A stretch of 64,000 nt of DNA from Vibrio syngnathi (lineage in GTDB: Bacteria > Pseudomonadota > Gammaproteobacteria > Enterobacterales > Vibrionaceae), in NCBI RefSeq assembly GCF_002119525.1, contig NZ_CP017917.1:620001-684000 (forward strand). Direction: 5' to 3'. How positions within the stretch are numbered: position 1 is the first letter of the stretch; each line of letters begins with the position of its first letter. The position numbers and the translations under genes were made by a program. Shown here piece after piece: positions 18,045-26,817 of the stretch. The notes under the pieces are model-generated. The model saw nothing but the letters and a program-made list of their open reading frames with translations, made no database searches and was not told the origin of the DNA.

Positions 18045-19028
18045 ATGACCAAAAAAGTTCCTACAAACATAATTACGGGTTTTCTGGGTGTCGGTAAAAC
18101 GACCGCTATTTTGAACCTACTAAAAAACAAACCTGAGAATGAAAACTGGGCTGTTCTGGTTAATGAGTTCGGAGAAATCGGCATTGATGGCGCATTGATG
18201 ACAGATCAAGGCGCTTTGATTAAAGAAGTGCCGGGTGGTTGCATGTGTTGTACTGCAGGCGTCCCTATGTCGGTGGGCATTAATGCTTTGCTGCGCCAAA
18301 AACCAGATCGTTTATTGATTGAGCCTACAGGGCTTGGTCACCCTAAACAGGTTATTGCGACACTAACTTCAGAACAGTACACACCTTATGTTGATTTAAA
18401 AGCGACGCTTGGCTTGGTTGACCCACGAAACCTATCCAATGAAAAGTACACCTCGAATCAGAATTTCAATGATCAACTGGGCAGTGCAGATGTGATTCTT
18501 GGTACTAAAGTTGACCTTGTTCATTCTGAAGACATCGATGTGTTCAATGATTGGGTGACGGATCAAACGCCAGCAAAAGTATTCCATAAGCTAATTCACG
18601 ATGGTGAAGTGCCATTGGAAGTGTTGGATATTGAAAGAGTATATGGCAGTGCTTCCTCTCATATTGAAGCTCACCATCACGATCACGCTGAACAAGAGCC
18701 ACAATTCCAACTTCCTCCCGGTGAAGCTTTCATCCGCAAAGAGAATAAAGGGCAGGGCTACTTTAGCTGTGGCTGGTTGTTTGGCGCTGAACACAAATTT
18801 GATTTTGATGCGCTATTCTCAATGTTGTCTGATTTGACGGCTGAGCGTGTGAAAGCGGTGGTGAATACTGACCAAGGTTGCTACGCGTTCAACGTGGCGA
18901 ATCAAGTTGTATCTGTGAATGAAATTACACTGGACGGCTTTGAGTCTCGTCTTGAAGTGATTGACTCGCAGCTCATGCCGTGGAGCGATCTCGAGCAGAT
19001 TCTACTCAAGCTGTGTGGCATCAAATAG
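18045..19028 (+). CDS. COG0523 (CobW-family) GTPase, probable metallochaperone
   Basis: A 327-residue G3E-family GTPase. Walker A GFLGVGKTT (12-20), the metal-binding signature GGCMCC (64-69, Cys66/68/69), a Walker B-like LIEPTGLGHP and the base-recognition TKVD. A short histidine stretch (HIEAHHHDH, about 206-214) adds metal affinity. Relatives deliver zinc, cobalt or other metals to client proteins. No Zur box or client gene is seen nearby, so the metal is unknown. Strong ribosome-binding site AAGGAG. TATACT at about 18018 may be its -10 box. Confidence 0.9.
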   Translation: MTKKVPTNIITGFLGVGKTTAILNLLKNKPENENWAVLVNEFGEIGIDGALMTDQGALIKEVPGGCMCCTAGVPMSVGINALLRQKPDRLLIEPTGLGHPKQVIATLTSEQYTPYVDLKATLGLVDPRNLSNEKYTSNQNFNDQLGSADVILGTKVDLVHSEDIDVFNDWVTDQTPAKVFHKLIHDGEVPLEVLDIERVYGSASSHIEAHHHDHAEQEPQFQLPPGEAFIRKENKGQGYFSCGWLFGAEHKFDFDALFSMLSDLTAERVKAVVNTDQGCYAFNVANQVVSVNEITLDGFESRLEVIDSQLMPWSDLEQILLKLCGIK

Positions 19029-19210
19029 CCCTGTTTTTGCTGTTTGAACCAAGGATCTTGGTGTTTACCTCGTTGAAGGCGGGATAAACACCAGATTAAA
19101 TGAGAAAGTTTGCGTTATATCACGATAAATGTGAGATAAATCACTCTAATTACTTTATAGTGCTCGGCTGAAATAAGAATGTAGGCTGTCTGCTTAAGGA
19201 ACCCGTAACA

Positions 19211-20497
19211 ATGTCATTTTCCTCTCAAGGTTTTGCTCCTGAATTAGTCAAAGCGTTGACTGAGTGTGGTTATGAAAAACTCACTCCAATTCAACAAAAA
19301 GCGATTCCAATGGCTCGTAAAGGCCATGATATTTTTGCTACTGCTCAAACCGGTACGGGTAAAACAGCGGCATTCTCATTGCCTGTTATCCAACATCTTT
19401 TGAACAGCGGTAAAAAGGCGTCTAGAGGAACGGCTCGCGGCCTTATTCTTGCTCCAACTCGTGAGCTTGCTGCGCAGATCGCTCAAAACATTAAAGACTA
19501 CGTTAAATACACTGAACTAAGCGTTTCAGCGGTTTACGGTGGTAACAAAATGTCTTCACAAGTTCGTCAATTAGAACTGGGTGTGGATATTTTGGTTGCA
19601 ACACCTGGCCGTTTAGAAGAGCACTTAGAAGCGGGTAACGTGTCTATCGCAAACCTAGAGTTTCTAGTATTTGATGAAGCTGACCGTATCCTTGATATGG
19701 GCTTTATCAATGCCGTTCGTAAGATCATGTTGGATGTAGAGACATCACCGCAAATCATGATGTTCTCGGCAACGACTTCTACTCAGTTGAACCAACTGTC
19801 TGTTGATATTCTACGTAAACCAAAACGTATCAGTGTTGAGCGTGAAAACTCAACGGCTGCTACTGTCGGTCACGTGGTTTACCCTGTGGACCAAGAACGC
19901 AAAACAGAACTGCTTTCTGAGCTGATTGGCCGTAAAAACTGGCGCCAAGTTCTTGTGTTTGTGAACTACAAAGAAACAGCGAATGATGTAGTTAAAGAAC
20001 TTAAGCTAGACGGCATTAAAGCGGTACTTTGTCACGGTGATAAAGCGCAAAGCGCTCGTCGTCGTGCTTTGGATGATTTCAAAGAAGGCCGAGCACGTGT
20101 GATGGTTGCAACCGATGTTGCGGCTCGTGGTCTTGATATCGAAGACTTACCACACGTAATTAACTACGACATGCCTTTCCTAGCGGAAGATTATGTTCAC
20201 CGTATTGGCCGTACAGGTCGTGCTGGTAAACAAGGTCACGCAATCTCTTTTGTCAACCGCGAAGAAGAGCTGACTGTTGTCCAAGTTGAAAAACTGATTC
20301 AACAGCGTATTCGCCGTGTTGAACAGCCGGGTTATGAACCGAAAAAACGTGATGCTTACATCGAGAAGCTGAACACTAAATCGGCTTACAAAAACCGTCA
20401 GGGTCGCAAGAACAACGCGAACGAAGAGCCACAAGATCAAGCAAGCGCTGAACGTCGTTTGACTATGATGAAGCGAATTAAAAACCGTCGTAAGTAA
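19211..20497 (+). CDS. DEAD-box ATP-dependent RNA helicase, RhlE type
   Basis: A 428-residue helicase that unwinds short RNA duplexes with ATP. All canonical motifs are visible in order: the Q motif (GYEKLTPIQQ), AQTGTGKT (Walker A), PTRELAAQI, ATPGRL, DEAD (about residues 156-159), SAT, then RGLDI and HRIGRTGRAG in the second RecA domain. The basic tail (about 380-428, RQGRKNN and KRIKNRRK) should bind RNA without sequence preference. It resembles RhlE more than SrmB, DbpA or DeaD; the exact paralogue in vibrios cannot be settled here. Monocistronic with a terminator. Confidence 0.94.
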   Translation: MSFSSQGFAPELVKALTECGYEKLTPIQQKAIPMARKGHDIFATAQTGTGKTAAFSLPVIQHLLNSGKKASRGTARGLILAPTRELAAQIAQNIKDYVKYTELSVSAVYGGNKMSSQVRQLELGVDILVATPGRLEEHLEAGNVSIANLEFLVFDEADRILDMGFINAVRKIMLDVETSPQIMMFSATTSTQLNQLSVDILRKPKRISVERENSTAATVGHVVYPVDQERKTELLSELIGRKNWRQVLVFVNYKETANDVVKELKLDGIKAVLCHGDKAQSARRRALDDFKEGRARVMVATDVAARGLDIEDLPHVINYDMPFLAEDYVHRIGRTGRAGKQGHAISFVNREEELTVVQVEKLIQQRIRRVEQPGYEPKKRDAYIEKLNTKSAYKNRQGRKNNANEEPQDQASAERRLTMMKRIKNRRK

Positions 20498-20514
20498 TTA
20501 CGGTTGGTGATTGA

Positions 20515-20542
20515 AAAGAGCCACTGTTATGTGGCTCTTTTT
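20515..20542 (+). terminator. terminator of the DEAD-box helicase gene
   Basis: Stem AAAGAGCCAC/GTGGCTCTTT and T-run directly after the stop codon. Confidence 0.9.
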
Positions 20543-20661
20543 GTTTGTATTGTTCGCAATATTGGTTATTGTCATCACTACTTCGTTTCAATATCGCTTC
20601 GTTTCAAGTCCGATCAAGAAGCAAAAGCTACTAAATAAAAATAAGCCAGTAAGGTAATAAT

Positions 20662-21282
20662 ATGGATAGCGCACTACTTTGGGCTTTTATTCCCACGTTT
20701 TTCTTTGTCTCAATCACGCCCGGTATGTGTATGACCTTGGCTTTGACACTGGGAATGAGTGTTGGATACAAACGTACATTATGGATGATGATCGGTGAAC
20801 TGGCCGGTGTCGCTGTGGTTTCTATTGCTGCGGTATTGGGTATTGCATCGATCATGTTGAACTACCCATGGTTATTTACGGGTTTCAAATTTGTTGGTGC
20901 CGCATATTTGTTCTATTTAGGCGTTCAGATGTGGCGTTCAAGAGGCAAGTTGGCGATCAGCACTGACAACCAAACAACAAAAGTCAGCAATGATTGGGAT
21001 TTGGTGGTGCAAGGCTTTGTAACGGCAATCGCGAATCCTAAAGGCTGGGCATTCATGATTTCGTTATTGCCTCCTTTCATTAACAGTAATAAAGACTTAG
21101 CGCCGCAGTTGTTAATTTTAGTGTCTATTATTCTGGTTTCTGAATTTGTTTGCATGACTTTATACGCGACAGGCGGAAAGAGCTTAAAGCACATGCTGGG
21201 TAAAGCCGATAACGTTAAGTTGATGAACCGTATTGCTGGTACATTGATGATGGGCGTTGGTGTGTGGTTGTTCGTGAGTTAA
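20662..21282 (+). CDS. LysE/RhtB-family amino acid exporter
   Basis: A 206-residue inner-membrane protein with about six helices. The N-terminal TPGMCMTLALTLGMSVGYK region is the conserved LysE/RhtB signature, and ANPKGWAFM near residue 130 is also typical. Family members export amino acids or homoserine derivatives; substrate unknown. Single gene with the ATG at 20662. Confidence 0.92.
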   Translation: MDSALLWAFIPTFFFVSITPGMCMTLALTLGMSVGYKRTLWMMIGELAGVAVVSIAAVLGIASIMLNYPWLFTGFKFVGAAYLFYLGVQMWRSRGKLAISTDNQTTKVSNDWDLVVQGFVTAIANPKGWAFMISLLPPFINSNKDLAPQLLILVSIILVSEFVCMTLYATGGKSLKHMLGKADNVKLMNRIAGTLMMGVGVWLFVS

Positions 21283-21317
21283 CTGTGATTAACGGCATTG
21301 CGATCAGTGATAACGGT

Positions 21318-21400
21318 TAGAGATCCCCGACTCAGTCGTTCCTCCTTCTCGAGGATGACGCGTACTCGGGATGATGAGTACTTAGGATGACGATGAATTT
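21318..21400. repeat. probable dispersed intergenic repeat
   Basis: Non-coding stretch containing CCCGACTCAGTCGTTCCTCC, reiterated GGATGACG/GGATGATG units, and an inverted pair GTACTC/GAGTAC. It resembles the short palindromic intergenic repeats common in Vibrio; only one copy is in this window, so repetitiveness is assumed from memory of related genomes. Confidence 0.45.
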
Positions 21401-21445
21401 TGAAGATTCGGATTCTTACTCAAGCCGAAGAATGCATCGAATATA

Positions 21446-21483
21446 AAAAGAGCGATAGGACATTTGGCCTTATCGCTCTTTTT
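21446..21483 (-). terminator. terminator, probably of phoX
   Basis: Perfect stem AAAAAGAGCGATA/TATCGCTCTTTTT with long loop, symmetrical A/T runs. Confidence 0.85.
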
Positions 21484-21551
21484 GATTTTACTTAGCTAGC
21501 GAACAGAAACTAGATAACAGGAAGGTTGCTGATCTTAGCTAGATTTGCTTA

Positions 21552-23579
21552 TTAAACCGCGATTTCTCCGCCGTCTTCACGACGAATCACTACGGTAGAT
21601 GCTCTTGGGCGAACATTGCCTTGAGTCTGTGCGGTCGCATCTTCTGACGATGGCCAGTTAGCTGGATGTTGAATGTTCACAAACAGTGATTTGTAATCTG
21701 GGCTAATGGTAAAGCCAGTCACTTCACAACCGTTTGGACCAACAAAGAAGCGTTTGAGCTGTGCTTGGTTGTTTGCATCAATCACCGCGCTGTTGCCGTT
21801 GTCATCCGTTAACTGGGACGGAACCACTGCCAGCATTTGGTCATTGGTGTAGCCCGTTACTTCATCTGCGCCGTTATCAGTCTGAATCCACAAGATGCCA
21901 CGAGCATCAAACGCTAAGCCGTCAGGGCTCGCGAACTGGTTCATGTCTGTTAGACCCGAGCGGTTAATAGACTTGTCTTCCACTGCTGGAGAACCGAAGA
22001 CAAAGATATCCCAATCGAATTCACCTGCGGTTTTGCCTTCATCCCAACGAATAACATGACCGAATTTGTTGTTTACGCGAGGGTTTGCTGAGTTCGCTTC
22101 TTTACGCTTGTTGTTATTCGTCAACGTTAGGTAAGCCGTACCTGTCATCGGGTCAACAGAGCACCATTCAGGGCGATCCATTGGCGTTGCACCAACAAGG
22201 TCGGCTGCGCCTGCTGTATTGATGATAAGCGCTGCTTGAGAGTCAAATGCATCACCTAGCTTGCCGCCGTTTGTAGTCTTGCTGCTCAGAGTCAGTGGTA
22301 GCCAAGTACCTGAACCATCATCATTGAACTTAGCCACATACAGCGTGCCTTTATCCATGTACTTGTCACCCGCACTTAGGCGATTGCTCGGCTCTGTATC
22401 ACGCGGGTCCCATTTCTCTTCAGAAACGAATTTGTACAGGTATTCAAAGCGAGAATCGTGACCAGAGTAGAACACGATTGGCTCGCCTTCGGCCAACTTA
22501 CCAAACGTACAGCCTTCATGGCGGAAACAACCCAGTGCAGAACGTTTTTTAGCGCGAGAGTTAGCTGTGTATGGGTCGATTTCAACAATGTAGCCGTGAC
22601 CATGTGCTTCGTTACGGTAGTCATCCATTGCTGACTCACCTGTTGGTGTCACGTCAAAGCGTGCAAACTCGTCTAAGCGTTCTTGTTTGTTACCTGAAAG
22701 CGTATCCCAACCGTAACGTGTTTTGTCGGTTGCGATACCAATACGTTCTTGAGCTGGCGTTGTCTCGCCTTTGTTCACGAAATAACCCGGCCAGTTCTCT
22801 TCACACGTTAGGTAAGTGCCCCATGGCGTGTAGCCGTTACCACAGTTGTTCAGTGTGCCACGAGCTTGGCTGCCGTCTTGCGAGAACTTGGTCTTGGTAA
22901 ATTCACTGTGAGCAACAGGACCAGACAGATCCATTACTGTAGCGCCCGTGTAGCGGCGATTCAGTGGATCGTTATCGACCATCACCCATTGATTATCTTC
23001 AAGCCTAACGCGAACCACACTCACGCCGTGCGCGTTGATCTCTTTACGTACTTCATCAAGGCTAGGGCGGTTGCCTTCATCGTATGTTGGACCATTAGCG
23101 TGCAGCGCTTTTTGGTCGATGTATTCGTGGTTGATCACCAACAAGCCATCATTGCTGTTGCCATTAAGTGGGAAGAAGTGCATGCCATCGTGATGCATGC
23201 CTAATGCGTTGGCTTGATCTTGTGCATTGTTGGCGCCGTCTTTTAACCAAGCATTGCCTTGCTTGTTAAGCGGAGTCCCCCAAGGAACCAGAACTTGTGC
23301 CGTGTAACCTTTTGGTACGACTACGCTGTCTGTCAATGAGCCTTTAACCGATTCGAAGGCAAGTGTTGCAGTGCTTTTTTGTGCGCCTGTTGCTTGCATT
23401 GTCGCAGCGTTAGCGGTGCTGTGGCCTGCTAAACCAAACGCGCCAAATGCGGTCATTGCACTGATGCCTAAACCGCCTTTCAGAACGTTTCTTCTTGAAA
23501 GGTTCGCATCTAGAACTTCTTCGAAGGGCTTGTTGTTACTCTTGTTAAAACGAGTGCTATCAAATGTTTCCTTGCTCAT
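21552..23579 (-). CDS. phoX: PhoX-family alkaline phosphatase, Tat-exported
   Basis: A 675-residue secreted phosphomonoesterase of the PhoX (DUF839) family, iron-calcium enzymes that release phosphate from organic phosphates. The N-terminus has a twin-arginine signal (SRRNVLKGG, residues 28-36, then a hydrophobic run ending ANA), as expected for a cofactor-loaded exported enzyme. The body shows family stretches such as NNCGNGYTPWGTYLTCEEN, GHGYIVEIDP and DNGADEVTG. Length is normal. A Pho-box-like sequence lies about 100-120 bases upstream. Its metal ligands were not individually assigned. Confidence 0.92.
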   Translation of the reverse strand: MSKETFDSTRFNKSNNKPFEEVLDANLSRRNVLKGGLGISAMTAFGAFGLAGHSTANAATMQATGAQKSTATLAFESVKGSLTDSVVVPKGYTAQVLVPWGTPLNKQGNAWLKDGANNAQDQANALGMHHDGMHFFPLNGNSNDGLLVINHEYIDQKALHANGPTYDEGNRPSLDEVRKEINAHGVSVVRVRLEDNQWVMVDNDPLNRRYTGATVMDLSGPVAHSEFTKTKFSQDGSQARGTLNNCGNGYTPWGTYLTCEENWPGYFVNKGETTPAQERIGIATDKTRYGWDTLSGNKQERLDEFARFDVTPTGESAMDDYRNEAHGHGYIVEIDPYTANSRAKKRSALGCFRHEGCTFGKLAEGEPIVFYSGHDSRFEYLYKFVSEEKWDPRDTEPSNRLSAGDKYMDKGTLYVAKFNDDGSGTWLPLTLSSKTTNGGKLGDAFDSQAALIINTAGAADLVGATPMDRPEWCSVDPMTGTAYLTLTNNNKRKEANSANPRVNNKFGHVIRWDEGKTAGEFDWDIFVFGSPAVEDKSINRSGLTDMNQFASPDGLAFDARGILWIQTDNGADEVTGYTNDQMLAVVPSQLTDDNGNSAVIDANNQAQLKRFFVGPNGCEVTGFTISPDYKSLFVNIQHPANWPSSEDATAQTQGNVRPRASTVVIRREDGGEIAV

Positions 23580-23680
23580 CGGGACTGCTTCCTATTGGCT
23601 GACTTTATTATTCGTTATTCATGATTCGCCCAGTTATCAACTAATGAGTTAATAAGTTGGGTCAATGTGTGACCAATCGT

Positions 23681-23698
23681 GAAGCAGTTAAGTGACAG
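23681..23698 (-). promoter_or_regulatory. Pho-box-like site upstream of phoX
   Basis: Read on the minus strand: CTGTCAC-TTAA-CTGCTTC, two 7-base direct repeats in the 11-base period of PhoB boxes. The first repeat matches CTGTCAT in six of seven positions, the second only partly. Confidence 0.5.
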
Positions 23699-23833
23699 AT
23701 TTTTATAGTTTTGATTAAGGTTTTGTTTCTGTAGCACGACTTTTGCCATTAAGCGTCTCGTGTAATACAAAACTCTTGGGGATCAGCAAGGAACTGTGTA
23801 TAAATGCTTTATCAAACGAAAAGAGAGACAGTT

Positions 23834-24175
23834 ATGAAATTAGATAAAATCGAAAACAAAAATCGCCGCCTACGCAAGAAGTTATACCTAGGTGAATTCG
23901 CTATTTTAGGTTTTGAAGTAAGCTGCACGACTTCGATTGCTGATTTTGACCAATACGATGTGTTCATCGATGAATTTATCGATTTTATCGACAGCATCGG
24001 CCTGTGTTTTGGCGGCGGTGGTTTAGAGCTGTTCGAAGGTTTCTTATGTTCTATTGAGCGCTACCGTTCAGTGACAGAAGCAGAGCAACTGCAAGTAGCG
24101 CAGTGGCTTGAAGCTCGCGCAGAAGTAAGCAAAGTTGAAGTAAGCGAACTTGTTGACGCAAACTACGCATTCTAA
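23834..24175 (+). CDS. yggL: YggL-family ribosome-associated protein
   Basis: A 113-residue acidic protein of the YggL (DUF469) family, reported to bind the 50S ribosomal subunit. Typical features: the basic start ENKNRRLRKKLYLGEF, the central FDQYDVFIDEFIDFIDSIGL and the glycine-rich GLCFGGGG. I start at the ATG at 23834, preceded by AGAGAGA; an upstream frame to 23804 would add ten unrelated residues. Single gene, followed by a strong terminator about 70 bases on. Confidence 0.9.
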   Translation: MKLDKIENKNRRLRKKLYLGEFAILGFEVSCTTSIADFDQYDVFIDEFIDFIDSIGLCFGGGGLELFEGFLCSIERYRSVTEAEQLQVAQWLEARAEVSKVEVSELVDANYAF

Positions 24176-24246
24176 ATTGGTGTTGTTCGGCTAGCTCAGT
24201 TGGAAGCGAATAGAGTCTTCCTGAGAGAAGCTTTATACATCAGTGA

Positions 24247-24279
24247 AAGGCCCAGTCGGTATATCGATTGGGCCTTTTT
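24247..24279 (+). terminator. terminator of yggL
   Basis: Stem AAAGGCCCAGTCG/CGATTGGGCCTTT (one G-U) with T-run. Confidence 0.85.
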
Positions 24280-24430
24280 GCGTTTGGTCTACGCTATTCT
24301 AGAACCATGGTTCCTTGTGTAACTCTCATTTTTATAACGAGAGTTTCTAATTATGTATCAGTCTTTTATGTCTGTTTTTTCTGGATGGTAAGAAGTTTGA
24401 ATAAACTTGTGAGAGTTTTATGAGAATTCA

Positions 24431-24571
24431 ATGAAGTTGCTGATAGATTTGATCGCCATTCTTAGAGTCAACAACACCACAATTCGTTCTGGTAAAGGTA
24501 ACGGTATATCGCTGTTACTCGTTTTGTTGGCAACGATAGGACTCGATAAAGGATGGAATCAAAATGAATAA
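24431..24571 (+). CDS. possible 46-residue peptide overlapping the first spondin gene
   Basis: An ATG-started frame encodes 46 residues with two hydrophobic patches (LLIDLIAIL and ISLLLVLLATIGL) and ends in a TAA that overlaps the start of the spondin gene by eight bases in another frame. Such an overlap would allow translational coupling. The ribosome-binding site is weak and I know no homologue, so it may be chance. Confidence 0.25.
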   Translation: MKLLIDLIAILRVNNTTIRSGKGNGISLLLVLLATIGLDKGWNQNE

Positions 24572-25247
24572 ACGTACTCAAATCAGCTTAGTGATCAGCT
24601 CGGCTATGTTGGCCTTCGGAGCGGCTCAAGTTCAGGCTGCTGAGCTTGAAGTCACTGTCACTAATGCAACGAAAGGGATCTACTTTACGCCTATCTTGGC
24701 AGCCGCTCATGACTCCAGCTTGTTCATGTTTAGAACGGGTGAGAGTGCTTCTGCGGAATTGGAATCGATGGCCGAAGGTGGCGATATTTCAGGTCTATCG
24801 AGTTTGATTGCAAACGCGGGTGGTGTGGTGGTTGAAAACCCAGCTACCGGTATTCTCAATCCGGGCATCGCAACTACGTTTGATATCGACACTGGTGATT
24901 TAGCTTACTTGTCATTGGGTGCAATGCTGCTGCCAACCAACGACGGTTTTGTTGGCTTAGACAGTTGGAAAATCCCAACTCAAGCGGGCACCTACAAAGC
25001 GACCCTCAATGGCTATGACGCAGGCACTGAAGCGAATGATGAGTTGGCTGGCAGCATGCCAAACCCGCCATTTATTACCTTTGGTGCTAGTGGTACGGGA
25101 GTTGAAACTGCAGTGTCAAACGCTAAGGTTCATATTCATCCGGGTAACATCGGTGATAGTAACGCGGCTGGCGGAATCAGCGACCTTGATAGTAGCAGTC
25201 ATCGTTGGTTAAACCCTGTGGCTACTATCACTATTGTTGTGAAGTAA
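24564..25247 (+). CDS. secreted spondin-domain protein
   Basis: A 227-residue protein with a signal peptide (cleavage probably after AQVQA, residue 25) and a single spondin-like domain: it begins with LEVTVTNATKGIYFTPI, has HDSSLFMFRTGESAS and LAEGG-like MAEGGD, and ends in HRWLNPVATITI. Spondin domains in bacteria are secreted folds of unclear function, sometimes binding metal or surface partners. The next gene, ten bases on, encodes a diverged copy, and a two-component system follows on the same strand. Function unknown. Confidence 0.82.
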   Translation: MNKRTQISLVISSAMLAFGAAQVQAAELEVTVTNATKGIYFTPILAAAHDSSLFMFRTGESASAELESMAEGGDISGLSSLIANAGGVVVENPATGILNPGIATTFDIDTGDLAYLSLGAMLLPTNDGFVGLDSWKIPTQAGTYKATLNGYDAGTEANDELAGSMPNPPFITFGASGTGVETAVSNAKVHIHPGNIGDSNAAGGISDLDSSSHRWLNPVATITIVVK

Positions 25248-25256
25248 GGGGGATGT

Positions 25257-25937
25257 ATGAAAGCTAGAATTCTATTTATCGCTGCATCAGTAGCTGTGTT
25301 AGCAGGTTGTCCGGACGATGACGACGATTACTATCGCTATGATGTGAGTGTGACTAACCTCACCCCCAATCAACCTATGTCGCCCCTCGCGGTATTGACT
25401 CACAATAATACCTTCAACTTGTTTGAAGTCGGGCAAAGTGCCTCGGTCGATCTTGAATACTTAGCGGAAGGTGGCAGTAATGCACAATTGCTTGCACTCA
25501 GTGGCAGTGACGCCAATGTTTATCAAGGCATCTCTGGCAATGGACTGATTCTTTCTGGTGAAAGCGACACTGTTTCAATCCGTGTCAATCCTAACCAAGA
25601 AGACTACCTCTCCGTCGCTTCCATGTTGGTGAACACTAATGATGCGTTTGTTGGTGAATCCGGTTTGTCGCTCAAGTCATTAGCGGTGGGTGACACCTTC
25701 GTCATGAAAATGAATGTTTGGGATTCAGGAACGGAATTGAACGTCGAGCTTGCTGCAACGATTCCGGGGCCTGCCGGTGGTGGTGAAGGCTTTAACACTG
25801 CAAGAAATGACACGGATGTAGTGAGTTTCCATGCAGGCGTAATAAGCCAAGATGATGGCCTGACGACGTCGACACTAAGTGGCAACCACCGCTTCCTTAA
25901 CCCAGGCGCAAGAATCACTATTACTCGAACTGAATAA
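25257..25937 (+). CDS. spondin-domain lipoprotein, paralogue of its neighbour
   Basis: A 226-residue protein with lipobox LAGC (Cys18) followed by an acidic run PDDDDD, then a spondin-like domain. It aligns with the upstream protein along its length: VTNLTPNQPMSPL, HNNTFNLFEVGQSAS, YLAEGG, NDAFVG, HRFLNPGARITI. The pair therefore arose by tandem duplication and then split into a soluble and a lipid-anchored form. Aspartates after the lipidated cysteine may affect sorting. Operon with the upstream gene (GGGGGA ribosome-binding site). Confidence 0.82.
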   Translation: MKARILFIAASVAVLAGCPDDDDDYYRYDVSVTNLTPNQPMSPLAVLTHNNTFNLFEVGQSASVDLEYLAEGGSNAQLLALSGSDANVYQGISGNGLILSGESDTVSIRVNPNQEDYLSVASMLVNTNDAFVGESGLSLKSLAVGDTFVMKMNVWDSGTELNVELAATIPGPAGGGEGFNTARNDTDVVSFHAGVISQDDGLTTSTLSGNHRFLNPGARITITRTE

Positions 25938-26019
25938 TAGGGTTGAAAGCACGATGAAATAATTCCTGTTCTGTTCCGGTCAATTGAAAGGTGGGTAGAC
26001 TCCGAATAGAGCAGGGATC

Positions 26020-26751
26020 ATGAATAATGCTGCGGTAAATTTGATGGCAAACATATTGTTGATTGAAGACGATGATGACTTAGCTGAACTGGTGAAGATG
26101 CATCTTAAGTTCCAAGGCCATGACGTAATCAGGACCAATGTGATTGAAAAGGCTCAGGCGCTCTATGAAGATGGTCATTTCGATTTGATCGTACTGGATC
26201 GTGGCTTACCAGACGGTGATGGACTCGATTTTTGTCGAATGTTACGTCAGCAAGAGGACTGGACACCTGTATTGATGCTGACGGCAAGAGATGCGGAGCT
26301 AGATAAGGTGTCAGGTTTAGAAGCTGGTGTTGATGACTACATAACGAAACCTTTCAGCGTTCTTGAATTTCAAGCAAGAGTGAGGAACGTACTTCGCCGT
26401 TTAAGCCATGTTGAATCAGCGACTCAAGAGGTTGTGACAGCAGAATCAACTATGAATTTTGGCGGGCTCATTATTCAACCTGAACGCCATCAGGTGTCAC
26501 TCAATAATCAAGACGTACCGCTGACTGCTACCGAGTTTACCTTGCTTCATTTCTTAGCAACCCGCCCGGGACGTGTGTATAGCAAAGACGAGCTGCTCGA
26601 TCATGTTTGGAATACTCATCACTCTGGCTATCACCATACCGTCTGTAGCACAGTCAACCGCTTAAGAACCAAGCTTGCGATGCCGAATAGCGATGATGAT
26701 TTTATCAAAACCGTTTGGGGTGTTGGCTATAAGTTTGAGTCAAAAGCTTAG
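26020..26751 (+). CDS. OmpR-family response regulator
   Basis: A 243-residue two-component regulator: receiver domain with acidic cluster EDDDD, phosphoacceptor in VLDRGLPDGDG, TARD and the KPF lysine; then a winged-helix DNA-binding domain (TATEFTLLHFLATRPGRVYSKDELLDHVW). Two starts are possible, the ATG at 26020 after GCAGGG and the ATG at 26044; the first has the better ribosome-binding site. It lies 82 bases after the spondin pair and directly before its kinase, so the spondin genes are plausible targets or inputs. Confidence 0.95.
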   Translation: MNNAAVNLMANILLIEDDDDLAELVKMHLKFQGHDVIRTNVIEKAQALYEDGHFDLIVLDRGLPDGDGLDFCRMLRQQEDWTPVLMLTARDAELDKVSGLEAGVDDYITKPFSVLEFQARVRNVLRRLSHVESATQEVVTAESTMNFGGLIIQPERHQVSLNNQDVPLTATEFTLLHFLATRPGRVYSKDELLDHVWNTHHSGYHHTVCSTVNRLRTKLAMPNSDDDFIKTVWGVGYKFESKA

Positions 26752-26817
26752 GTCTATGTGTCGCGTCCTAAGTTAACTAAAAGGCCAGTAAGGCCTACGA
26801 GTCATCGAGGAGAAAAC

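Noticed and set aside
18591..18794. antisense frames inside the COG0523 gene
   Set aside because: Shadows of a well-conserved coding frame; no start signals.
24186..24215. tRNA-like stretch (GGCTAGCTCAGTTGG)
   Set aside because: Only a D-arm-like piece is present; no anticodon stem, T-arm or acceptor pairing follows, so it is at most a remnant or chance.
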